A DNA stretch of 5,386 nt. It comes from an uncultured Faecalibacterium sp. GTDB taxonomy: Bacteria > Bacillota > Clostridia > Oscillospirales > Ruminococcaceae. The DNA lies in the NCBI GenBank assembly GCA_900765705.1, contig CAAFSR010000163.1:1-5386 (forward strand), given 5' to 3'. The position numbers were made by a program, and so were the translations under genes. The notes under the pieces are model-generated. The model did no database searches, was not told where the DNA came from, and saw only the letters and a program-made list of their open reading frames with translations. Of the stretch, positions 1 to 5,363 are shown piece after piece; within the stretch, counting starts at the first letter, position 1; each line of letters starts with the position of its first letter.

Positions 1-81
1 ACGCCTGATTTCCTTATATTTTGCAGAATACATTCCTTCTGTCCCTATTTATTGGGTAGATCAAGGAAAGGAGGGTTTCCT

Positions 82-690
82 ATGTATAAGCCCCATACCA
101 TCGAACAATATAAAGTCTATCGCTTTCTGGAAGAAAACTTTGCGCTGGAGCATTTCCTGCTCGCTCCTTTGTCGCGCTTCGGACTGATGCTGGAGGACAA
201 AACCGGTGAAAAAATCGCGTTTGCCTTTCTCAATGACTGTGTACAGGAAATACCTATACCAGCTCCAGCTGCTCCAGAAACAGTAATCGCTTTTCTAAAG
301 CAATTCCGCAGCCTTACGCCCCGCCCAGTCGTCCATGACTTTGAAGCGCTGACCCGCTGGTGGCTGGACAATCCCAACCCGCTTACCTACCAGCAGGCAC
401 TTGGTATGTCCGATGATCTCTACCACCATTTTCTGTCCCATCCTTTGATCAGTGAAGATGACGCCCTTCGGCTGGCACGCAAAGGACTCGTTACCGAATC
501 GGAATATAATGACCTGCAGCTATGGTATTTCAACGGCCATACAATGTCCTGCTGGTTTGGTCCTCTGGGAGTAGATGGCACCGGAAGCCTATACGGCCTG
601 ACCTTTGACTATCAAACGGCATCCCCAACAAAGACTCAGTTCTACCTATTGGATGACTACTACCGCGTTATGAACCATCTTACAGAGTAA
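82..690 (+). CDS. Hypothetical protein, 202 residues, likely two domains
   Basis: I do not recognise this protein. The start is set by a near-ideal ribosome binding site, AAAGGAGGG at 67-75, seven bases before the ATG; the frame extends further upstream but without such a site. The product is soluble: no signal peptide or membrane helix is visible. An N-terminal part of about 55 residues (with LLAPLSRFGLMLEDKTGEKIA near 26-46) is joined through a Pro/Ala-rich linker (residues 57-65, IPIPAPAAP) to a more aromatic C-terminal part containing TRWWLDNPNP (91-100), an acidic/helical stretch near 110-145, and a Tyr/Phe-rich end. It is separated from the next gene by almost 300 bases carrying a strong promoter, so it probably belongs to the preceding transcription unit, whose promoter lies outside the window. 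No catalytic motif is apparent. A role in the mobile element is inferred from context only. Confidence 0.8.
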   Translation: MYKPHTIEQYKVYRFLEENFALEHFLLAPLSRFGLMLEDKTGEKIAFAFLNDCVQEIPIPAPAAPETVIAFLKQFRSLTPRPVVHDFEALTRWWLDNPNPLTYQQALGMSDDLYHHFLSHPLISEDDALRLARKGLVTESEYNDLQLWYFNGHTMSCWFGPLGVDGTGSLYGLTFDYQTASPTKTQFYLLDDYYRVMNHLTE

Positions 691-752
691 AACCTTTTCA
701 ACTACTACATATCGTACTTGTCGCTGGCTATAAATCTATATATAGTGTTTTA

Positions 753-773
753 CATCTTGACAGGCACAAGATG
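753..773. promoter_or_regulatory. Candidate operator: perfect inverted repeat over the -35 box
   Basis: CATCTTG (753-759) and CAAGATG (767-773) are exact reverse complements separated by seven bases. The left arm and spacer contain the whole -35 hexamer of the promoter at 757-785. A symmetric site covering the -35 box is the classic geometry for a dimeric repressor that blocks RNA polymerase. No regulator gene is visible here that could be assigned to it. It could also be a chance palindrome; the arms are only seven bases long. Confidence 0.4.
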
Positions 774-785
774 CAGTGCTATACT
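757..785 (+). promoter_or_regulatory. Strong sigma-A-type promoter upstream of the SSB-like gene
   Basis: The -35 box TTGACA (757-762) is a perfect consensus match. A 17-base spacer follows, then the -10 box TATACT (780-785), five of six matches, preceded by TG at 777-778 (extended -10). The region upstream (about 729-752) is A/T-rich and holds the palindrome CTATATATAG (736-745), and could act as an UP element. Transcription should begin near 791-795, giving a leader of roughly 190 bases before the ATG at 984. This is the only convincing promoter in the window, and it probably drives the SSB-like gene and, by read-through, the genes after it. Confidence 0.85.
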
Positions 786-791
786 GTATCT

Positions 792-947
792 GTAATTGAT
801 TTTTGTGCGTATCCCATTTGGGAATATAGGTCTTTTTGATCTGTACCGTAGGCCAAAAGCCTGCATTGCACACGCTGTTAAGTTTGTATGCAAGTGTCAG
901 TGATTTTTTGCGCCCTTTTAGGGTCGAAAAACTGCTGGCACTTTTTT
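792..947 (+). promoter_or_regulatory. Structured leader / candidate attenuator RNA
   Basis: Between the predicted transcription start and the SSB-like gene lies a leader with several foldable elements. They are a small hairpin TCCC-ATTT-GGGA (812-823), a hairpin GTAGGC-CAAAA-GCCTGC (848-864, one G-U pair), and a possible helix pairing 866-874 with 885-893 (eight of nine positions pair, one mismatch). The intrinsic terminator at 892-947 comes last. If the terminator works, the promoter makes a small RNA of about 155 bases and the gene is expressed only on read-through. I do not recognise a named riboswitch or T-box. No convincing leader peptide is seen: the open frame here has no ribosome binding site or ATG near its beginning. 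The 866-893 helix overlaps only the last two bases of the terminator stem, so it is not a clear antiterminator. Confidence 0.5.
892..947 (+). terminator. Intrinsic terminator / attenuator before the SSB-like gene
   Basis: AAGTGTCAG (892-900) pairs with CTGGCACTT (935-943), with one G-U pair. Inside it, TTTTT (905-909) pairs with AAAAA (927-931), and a GC-rich top, CCC (913-915) with GGG (921-923), closes a UUUUA loop. Six Ts (942-947) follow directly. The structure sits downstream of the strong promoter and 24 bases before the AGAAAGGAG ribosome binding site, so it can cut off transcription of the gene rather than end an upstream operon. Confidence 0.8.
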
Positions 948-983
948 ATATAGATAATAATGCCAATGGCAGAAAGGAGTGTT

Positions 984-1385
984 ATGGCACAGATTTTTGT
1001 GTTCGGGCGCGTCATGAACGACCTCGTACCCAAAGAAAGCCAGTCCAAACAAAGCTATGTATGCTTTGATCTGATGGAACGCACCAAAAACTGGACGCAG
1101 TTCTATCAGGTGTGGGCCTGGGATGCAGATGTCACCCGGCTCATGCAATTCAAGGTCAAAAAAGGCAGTATGATCTGGCTTGCCGGCTCACAGCGGCTGG
1201 TAGATGTTCGCATGAAGGACGGCAAATTGGAAAAGAAACTGAAGGTCAGTCTAAATGACTTCGGTTTTCTCCCCAAACAGCCCGCCGCGGCGAACAGACA
1301 AGAGAATGACCCGGACATTATGGCGGAACCCGCACTGCCTCCCGCGGAGGTATTGGACGGTGACCGTGAATCCCTGCCGGAGTAG
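984..1385 (+). CDS. ssb: Single-stranded DNA-binding protein-like (OB-fold), 133 residues
   Basis: The protein resembles bacterial SSB. An N-terminal strand IFVFGRVMNDLV (4-15) matches the usual start of the OB fold. It is followed by a substrate-binding region with aromatic residues (Trp37, Phe40, Tyr41, Trp44, Trp46). Then comes the family pattern of a helix leading to VKKGSMIWLAGSQRLVDVRM (58-77), comparable to the KKGS..xVxGRL segment of SSBs, and strands up to about residue 98. SSBs coat single-stranded DNA during replication, repair or transfer. It is shorter than typical SSBs (about 150-180 residues). Its tail is acidic and Pro/Ala-rich but ends ESLPE, not the usual DD(I/L)PF tip that recruits partner proteins. 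The start is chosen for AGAAAGGAG at 971-979, four bases before the ATG; an in-frame ATG at 960 lacks such a site. It is controlled by the promoter and attenuator just upstream. The family call is from sequence pattern only. Confidence 0.75.
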   Translation: MAQIFVFGRVMNDLVPKESQSKQSYVCFDLMERTKNWTQFYQVWAWDADVTRLMQFKVKKGSMIWLAGSQRLVDVRMKDGKLEKKLKVSLNDFGFLPKQPAAANRQENDPDIMAEPALPPAEVLDGDRESLPE

Positions 1386-1400
1386 TTTACTTCGGCTCCT

Positions 1401-1463
1401 AAGAGGGACCGTATCAAGTTTTTCAGAATGAAACTGAAAGCTTGGTGCGGTCCCTCTTTTTTT
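1401..1463 (+). terminator. Very long terminator-like hairpin between the SSB-like and membrane protein genes
   Basis: AAGAGGGACCG (1401-1411) pairs perfectly with CGGTCCCTCTT (1448-1458). The stem continues through TATCAAG (1412-1418) with CTTGGTG (1441-1447), including two G-U pairs, then TTTCAG (1421-1426) with CTGAAA (1434-1439). The loop is AATGAAA. Seven Ts (1457-1463) follow. This gives about 24 base pairs, longer than most terminators. It lies 15 bases after the SSB-like stop codon and about 20 bases before the next ribosome binding site, with no recognisable new promoter between. Confidence 0.85.
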
Positions 1464-1501
1464 GTTTTCCAACAAATTCAGAAAAAAGGATGGTATCAAA
1501 C

Positions 1502-2317
1502 ATGAATAATGACAGAGGACTTTTGAGTGGCAGCATCACGATCCTGATTGGTGCGGTCATCGCAATTATGGCTCTCGTGCGCGGGCCCTGGCAGATCTGG
1601 CTGCTGCTGGGCGTTTTCACTCTCTGGGGACTGTGGGTAGTTTTGATCCTGCTTCTCCCCTATATGCAGCAGGCCCAACGGCGTCGCCAGCGTCAACAGC
1701 GCACCAGACAGCTCCATGCAGAAGGCATCCAAACACGAAGTTTTGAGATTCCTGACTTGGGCGGCACCAGCTCCGATGATCTTCTGGTGCGCCACACCAA
1801 CCATCGTATTCTGGCATATCTGCGCTCCGCTTATCCGCAAGCCACCTTCGAGTGGTGTGAAAAGCAGCCGAAGCAGCTGATCCGCAATGGCGGTACCGGC
1901 CGAATCCGTGTGTTTGGCATTGACGAGTTTGATCACGCTGATGTGACACTGGATCAGAACGCCAATATCAAATGCGATATGGTCAAAATCGTTCCGCTGT
2001 CCAAGGTCGGCGGAGAAACTAACGAGGATGATGCAACACCTCCGAACAGGCAGCCTGTTGATCCCCGTATCTGGTATGAAACGCAAGGACGCACTGTACT
2101 GGAAGCACTGATCTCCGACCTTAATTCCCGTGGGCACAGTAAACTGACGCTTCGGGAAGACGGTGATATCTGCATTGAGCAGGGCGAAGATGCTGTTTCT
2201 CAGGAGCATCTGAACAACTTTCCCCAGAAGGTCTACTGGCCCCGTCTGGCAGAGGTTCTGGAAAGCAATGGTCTGGCCGCTGAAGTCACTGCCCAGGGCA
2301 TTCAGGTGTCCTGGTAA
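1502..2317 (+). CDS. Membrane-anchored protein of unknown function, 271 residues
   Basis: I do not recognise the family. Two hydrophobic helices (about residues 9-27 and 31-53) are joined by a very short turn (RGPWQ) and followed by a strongly basic stretch, QAQRRRQRQQRTRQ (57-70). The positive-inside rule therefore predicts a membrane hairpin with both ends in the cytoplasm. The remaining 200 residues are soluble: an apparent alpha/beta region around 95-165 (HRILAYLRSAYPQATFEW, RIRVFGIDEFDHADV), an acidic, probably flexible linker (170-187), and a C-terminal region with alternating strands. The ATG at 1502 is chosen because AAAGGA (1485-1490) lies 11 bases ahead; the in-frame ATG at 1490 overlaps that site. 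It follows a terminator-like hairpin and precedes the DUF932 gene by 45 bases with no terminator, so the two are probably co-transcribed. A scaffold or sensor role for the element is only a guess. Confidence 0.8.
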   Translation: MNNDRGLLSGSITILIGAVIAIMALVRGPWQIWLLLGVFTLWGLWVVLILLLPYMQQAQRRRQRQQRTRQLHAEGIQTRSFEIPDLGGTSSDDLLVRHTNHRILAYLRSAYPQATFEWCEKQPKQLIRNGGTGRIRVFGIDEFDHADVTLDQNANIKCDMVKIVPLSKVGGETNEDDATPPNRQPVDPRIWYETQGRTVLEALISDLNSRGHSKLTLREDGDICIEQGEDAVSQEHLNNFPQKVYWPRLAEVLESNGLAAEVTAQGIQVSW

Positions 2318-2341
2318 TGCTTCTGCTGCCAAGGAACACAG

Positions 2342-2350
2342 AGAAAGGAG
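2342..2350 (+). promoter_or_regulatory. Ribosome binding site with long spacing, setting the DUF932 gene start
   Basis: AGAAAGGAG is a strong Shine-Dalgarno match, but it ends 12 bases before the ATG at 2363, longer than the usual 6-9. The same 11 bases AGAAAGGAGTG occur at 971-981 before the SSB-like gene with normal spacing. No in-frame ATG, GTG or TTG lies closer. A TTG at 2356 is in another frame that stops after a few codons. The ATG at 2363 therefore remains the best start, possibly with reduced translation. Confidence 0.6.
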
Positions 2351-2362
2351 TGAACTTGACGA

Positions 2363-3436
2363 ATGAAATCAGGACTTACCATCGTGGAAATGGCACAGCA
2401 GATTGAACGCCAATCCAAACTCAAGCAAGACTATTTGCTTGATACCAGGCGACTTCAAGTAGAACCTTTTGGTTCTCAACTTTATCTCCACACCTTTGAT
2501 GACCACGATGACCCACTGGTGGAACCACTGGAGATCAACCAGATCGCCCATCGGCAGATCGGCACACATCTGAAGATTCCGGCTGCTTACTATGACCGTA
2601 TGCTTTCCGATTATCCGGAACTGCTGGCAGAGAATGTGAATTCCTGGTTCCAGCGGGAACCGACCCAGCGTATGGTCCGCACCCTGGATGGCACTGTACG
2701 GGCGTTTTTGAGCAACCGCTATCGCCGCATTGACAACCTGGACATTGCAGAAATCGTCCTTCCTGTCATTCAGCAAATGGAGGACGCCTATTTTGAAAGC
2801 TGCCAGATCACGGACAGCCGTATGTACATCAAGGTAGTCAACAAGCGGCTTGAAGCCGAAGTTGTACCCGGTGACATCGTGCAGTCCGGCGTTATCATCA
2901 GCAATAGTGAGGTTGGACTGGGTTCCGTCAACATCCAGCCTTTGGTCTATCGGCTGGTATGCAGTAACGGCATGGTTGTCAACGATGCCCAGACTCGCCG
3001 TACTCACATCGGACGGGTCAATGAGGCAGACGAAAACTTCCAACTGTTCTCACAGGAGACATTGGCCGCTGATGACCACGCATTTGCCATGAAGATCAAG
3101 GATACCGTGATGGCCGCCGTGGATGAAACGCGGTTTACACGGGTAGTTGGCATGATGCGTGAAGCCACAACCGTCCAGATGAATACCACTGATATTCCCA
3201 GTGTTGTCCGTCTGGCAAGCAAGGATTTCAATATCACCGAGGAAGAAAGCACCGGCGTTCTGCAGCGTCTGATTGAAGGCAAGGATCTGACCCTCTATGG
3301 GCTATCCAATGCCGTAACACGCTTTAGTCAGGATGTGGACAGCTATGACCGCGCCACTGCCCTGGAGGGGATCGGATACAATATCCTGTCCATGCCCCGG
3401 CAGCAGTGGAACCGTATCAATCAGATGGCCGCCTGA
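2363..3436 (+). CDS. DUF932-family protein (phage/plasmid-like protein), 357 residues
   Basis: The protein has the hallmarks of the DUF932 family, which is common on phages, plasmids and conjugative elements and has no established biochemical function. Recognisable parts are TVRAFLSNRYRRIDNLDI (111-128), a beta-rich segment MYIKVVNKRLE (154-164), the characteristic core SGVIISNSEVGLGSVNIQPL (175-194) leading to YRLVCSNGMVV (196-206), and a helical C-terminal part ending GLSNAVTRFSQDV...ALEGIGYNILSM (313-344). The full family length appears present, with no frameshift. No signal peptide or membrane helix is seen, so it should be cytoplasmic. It lies between the membrane protein gene (45 bases upstream) and the cysteine-cluster gene (37 bases downstream) with no terminator on either side, pointing to one transcript. 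Association with DNA maintenance of the element is inferred from its neighbours. Confidence 0.85.
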   Translation: MKSGLTIVEMAQQIERQSKLKQDYLLDTRRLQVEPFGSQLYLHTFDDHDDPLVEPLEINQIAHRQIGTHLKIPAAYYDRMLSDYPELLAENVNSWFQREPTQRMVRTLDGTVRAFLSNRYRRIDNLDIAEIVLPVIQQMEDAYFESCQITDSRMYIKVVNKRLEAEVVPGDIVQSGVIISNSEVGLGSVNIQPLVYRLVCSNGMVVNDAQTRRTHIGRVNEADENFQLFSQETLAADDHAFAMKIKDTVMAAVDETRFTRVVGMMREATTVQMNTTDIPSVVRLASKDFNITEEESTGVLQRLIEGKDLTLYGLSNAVTRFSQDVDSYDRATALEGIGYNILSMPRQQWNRINQMAA

Positions 3437-3473
3437 CCATCTGCAACCATCACATTTTTAAGGAGGAACCACT

Positions 3474-4307
3474 ATGTATAATCAGAACAGCGATTTGATG
3501 AAACAGGAAAAATTCATGCTCCCCACTATGATCGAAGGCGATTTCAGCGCCGAGGAACTGGCTGAGGACGCCGATGGTCTGCAGATGAGCTTTCAGCGTG
3601 TCAAGATTCCCGCCGGCGGCACACTCCAATTTGAGATGCCGTCCGATGATCCGGACAATCCCGACTATGAAAAGAATCTGGTAGGCGTCATTCTACATAA
3701 CCACGCCACCTGCGCCTACTGGCCGGCTGGCAGCGAATATGACGACGATACCACGCCGCTTTGTTCTTCTGTGGATGGCAAGGTTGGCATCGGCACTCCC
3801 GGAGGCGCCTGTGCTGCCTGCGTGATGAACCGCTTTGGTTCTGCACCTGATGGCAGCAAAGGAAAAGCCTGTAAAAATATGCGTGTGCTCTACCTGCTTC
3901 GCAGTGGTGAGTACATGCCTCTGCAGGTAAATCTGCCTCCTACCAGCATCAAGCCCTTCAAGGAATTTCTGAACCGGGCCTTCATGCTCCGCCGCCGCGC
4001 CACTTACGGCAGTATCGTGCAGATTGGTCTCAAGCGTGAGAACAACGGCACCAATGACTACAGTGTTGCTACCTTCAAACTGCTGCAGGATTTCCAGGGC
4101 GAGGAGCTGGCTCAGATCCGGGCTTACGCCAACAGTTTTAAGGAGCAGATCAAACTCCTGCTCCAGCAGCGTGCCGAGATCACTGAGGAGCAGCGCGACA
4201 CCGGCTGCGATTATGTAATCGAGCCTGGCGCCATGACCAACGAGCCGGCAGACGGTCACTATACTGTCAGCCAGATCAATGGTGACTGCGAGCAGCTGCC
4301 CGCATAA
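3474..4307 (+). CDS. Cysteine-cluster protein, possibly zinc-binding, 277 residues
   Basis: I cannot name this family with certainty. The most conserved-looking region is residues 71-160: GVILHNHATCAYWP (His75, His77, Cys80), PLCSSVDGKVG (Cys97), GGACAACVMNRFGS (Cys113, Cys116) and GSKGKACKNMRVLYLL (Cys133). Next comes LPPTSIKPFKEFLNR (154-168). Cys97, Cys113, Cys116 and Cys133 have the spacing expected of a four-cysteine structural zinc site. The regular strands around it would fit an OB-like or other beta fold. A similar pattern of CSSxDG, CxxC and KACKNMR is, as far as I recall, found in uncharacterised phage and mobile-element proteins. A helical segment (208-241) follows, then an acidic, low-complexity tail. 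The start is set by AAGGAGG (3460-3466), seven bases before the ATG. It is the last gene before a terminator-like hairpin. A nucleic-acid-binding role is inferred from the SSB-like and DUF932 neighbours. Confidence 0.8.
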   Translation: MYNQNSDLMKQEKFMLPTMIEGDFSAEELAEDADGLQMSFQRVKIPAGGTLQFEMPSDDPDNPDYEKNLVGVILHNHATCAYWPAGSEYDDDTTPLCSSVDGKVGIGTPGGACAACVMNRFGSAPDGSKGKACKNMRVLYLLRSGEYMPLQVNLPPTSIKPFKEFLNRAFMLRRRATYGSIVQIGLKRENNGTNDYSVATFKLLQDFQGEELAQIRAYANSFKEQIKLLLQQRAEITEEQRDTGCDYVIEPGAMTNEPADGHYTVSQINGDCEQLPA

Positions 4308-4346
4308 GTATCTTGATGTGACCTGCGCCACATGACACATGAACAA

Positions 4347-4391
4347 AGGGATGCCTTCGGTTGAACACACCGGAGGTATCCCTCTTTTTTT
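4347..4391 (+). terminator. Terminator-like hairpin directly before the sigma factor gene
   Basis: AGGGATGCCTTCGGT (4347-4361) pairs with ACCGGAGGTATCCCT (4369-4383) over 15 positions with two G-U pairs and a 7-base loop. A C and seven Ts (4385-4391) follow. It ends the SSB-to-cysteine-cluster gene group, but the ribosome binding site of the next gene (AAGGAGG, 4396-4402) starts only five bases after the T-run. No promoter is evident between the two, so read-through must supply the sigma gene unless an unseen promoter lies inside the preceding gene. TCCCTCTTTTTTT is identical here (4379-4391) and in the hairpin at 1401-1463. Confidence 0.85.
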
Positions 4392-4410
4392 ATTTAAGGA
4401 GGAAAATACA

Positions 4411-4950
4411 ATGTTATGTGAAGTACCATTAACCAAAGAACAACAGGCATTTGCCACCGCCCATCATAGCTTGGTCTATAAGTTTCTGAACGAAAACCGG
4501 TTGCCAGAAGATGAATTTTACGATGTAGTCATTTTCGGCTATCTGAAAGCCGTTCGGGATTACTTTTCTGATCTCACCGCACAACAGTTCACTTTTTCCA
4601 CCATCGCTAATCGGAGAATGAAATTCTGCTTATTCGATTACTTCCGTACCCAGGAGCGCCGCAAGCGCAATATGGAGGTTCTCAGTATTCATGTCGGATT
4701 ATATCCTGATGGTGCACCTTTAGAAGATACCATTCCTGCCCATGACCCAATCATGCAGCAGTTGGAAATGGATCTTCTGCTCCACGAACTGGCCGGCAGA
4801 GTATCCAAGCAGCAAATGGATATTGTGCATCTGAAACAGGGCGGCTATGGTATCCGTGAGATTGCCCGCACCCAGAAGGTTCCTATGCGGCGCATTAAAG
4901 AGCTTCTGGCCGAAGTCCATGATGTGCTGTTGGACATTTGCTATGGGTAA
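4411..4950 (+). CDS. Small sigma-70-family RNA polymerase sigma factor, 179 residues
   Basis: The length and two-domain layout fit a small alternative sigma factor of the kind carried by Gram-positive mobile elements. Residues 18-55 (HHSLVYKFLNENRLPEDEF...YLKAVRDYF) match sigma region 2.1-2.2, which binds core polymerase. Residues 62-86 (FSTIANRRMKFCLFDYFRTQ followed by ERRKR) match regions 2.3-2.4, which open and read the -10 element. A linker (about 92-118) leads to region 4 (122-175) with a helix-turn-helix around GYGIREIARTQKVPMRRIKE (145-164) for the -35 element. It may direct transcription of element genes, or act only as a DNA-binding regulator. No anti-sigma gene is visible beside it. 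The start is set by AAGGAGG (4396-4402), eight bases before the ATG; the frame is also open from an ATG at 4339, across the hairpin, but without a ribosome binding site. The stop lies 63 bases before the next gene. Confidence 0.8.
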   Translation: MLCEVPLTKEQQAFATAHHSLVYKFLNENRLPEDEFYDVVIFGYLKAVRDYFSDLTAQQFTFSTIANRRMKFCLFDYFRTQERRKRNMEVLSIHVGLYPDGAPLEDTIPAHDPIMQQLEMDLLLHELAGRVSKQQMDIVHLKQGGYGIREIARTQKVPMRRIKELLAEVHDVLLDICYG

Positions 4951-5013
4951 ACCCATTACAGATACGAAATACCCTTACATCCACATTTTCAAAAAGATTG
5001 GAGGTCAAACCGA

Positions 5014-5259
5014 ATGAAGAAAGAAAAGAAACAGATCGTTTTGAATGGCTCTCTGCTGCGTCCGCTGTCTGTTGGGCGTGGTGCGCTTCTGCACGCCGGA
5101 GGAAACATCTACCATACTTCGCGTGTGGTGACGATTCTGGAGGAGTCGGAGGATTGCGTCCGTTTTGAAACGCAGAACTCCCACTACCATCTGTCCATGT
5201 CCCCTTTTCCGCTGGCGGCTGTCAGTCCGCTCCCTGTGAGATTGGCCGCATGTGCGTGA
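5014..5259 (+). CDS. Small hypothetical protein, 81 residues
   Basis: I do not recognise this protein. It is preceded by GGAGGT (5000-5005), eight bases before the ATG, so it is very probably expressed. The N-terminus is basic (MKKEKKQ). The middle looks like a small beta-rich domain (IVLNGSLLRPLSVGRGALLH at 8-27, then RVVTILEESEDCVRFETQNS near 37-56, YHLSMSPF near 58-65). The end is hydrophobic and proline-containing (PLAAVSPLPVRLAACA) but too short and interrupted for a confident membrane helix. No metal-binding or catalytic motif is seen. It follows the sigma factor gene by 63 bases with no terminator, so both are probably on one transcript. It could be a regulator or partner of the sigma factor, but that is speculation from position. 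Confidence 0.7.
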   Translation: MKKEKKQIVLNGSLLRPLSVGRGALLHAGGNIYHTSRVVTILEESEDCVRFETQNSHYHLSMSPFPLAAVSPLPVRLAACA

Positions 5260-5315
5260 AGGGACTATAAATGGATTGGAACAGCCAGCTCCCGCTGACT
5301 ATTCCACAAGTTCTG

Positions 5316-5350
5316 GCCGTGGCGGATACCATTCCGTCACGGCTCTTTTT
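5316..5350 (+). terminator. Terminator-like hairpin before the last, partial gene
   Basis: GCCGTGGCGGA (5316-5326) pairs with TCCGTCACGGC (5333-5343) over 11 positions with one G-U pair and a six-base loop. CTC and five T (5346-5350) follow. A ribosome binding site, GGAGG, begins at 5353, three bases after the T-run. This is the same arrangement as the hairpins before the SSB-like, membrane protein and sigma factor genes. The U-run is shorter, so termination may be weaker. Confidence 0.65.
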
Positions 5351-5363
5351 ATGGAGGAACAAA

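Noticed and set aside
21..51. Possible promoter (TTGCAG ... TATTTA) before the first gene
   Set aside because: The -35-like box matches only three of six consensus bases and the -10-like box is poor, so the evidence is too weak.
866..893. Helix 866-874/885-893 as a classical antiterminator for the hairpin at 892-947
   Set aside because: It overlaps only two bases at the foot of the terminator stem, so the two structures can form together and are not truly exclusive.
836..1069. Plus-strand open frame across the leader and terminator, considered as a leader peptide or gene
   Set aside because: It would start at TTG with no ribosome binding site, runs through the terminator hairpin, and overlaps the SSB-like gene in another frame. 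The translation looks random.
1496..2332. A 278-codon open frame on the minus strand opposite the membrane protein gene
   Set aside because: It lies almost exactly opposite a plus-strand gene with a ribosome binding site and coherent membrane topology, has no ribosome binding site of its own that I can see, and its translation shows no domain pattern. It is treated as an antisense shadow.
4316..4333. Short inverted repeat ATGTG/CACAT after the cysteine-cluster gene
   Set aside because: It has only five base pairs with an eight-base loop and no U-run. The strong hairpin just downstream explains the region better.
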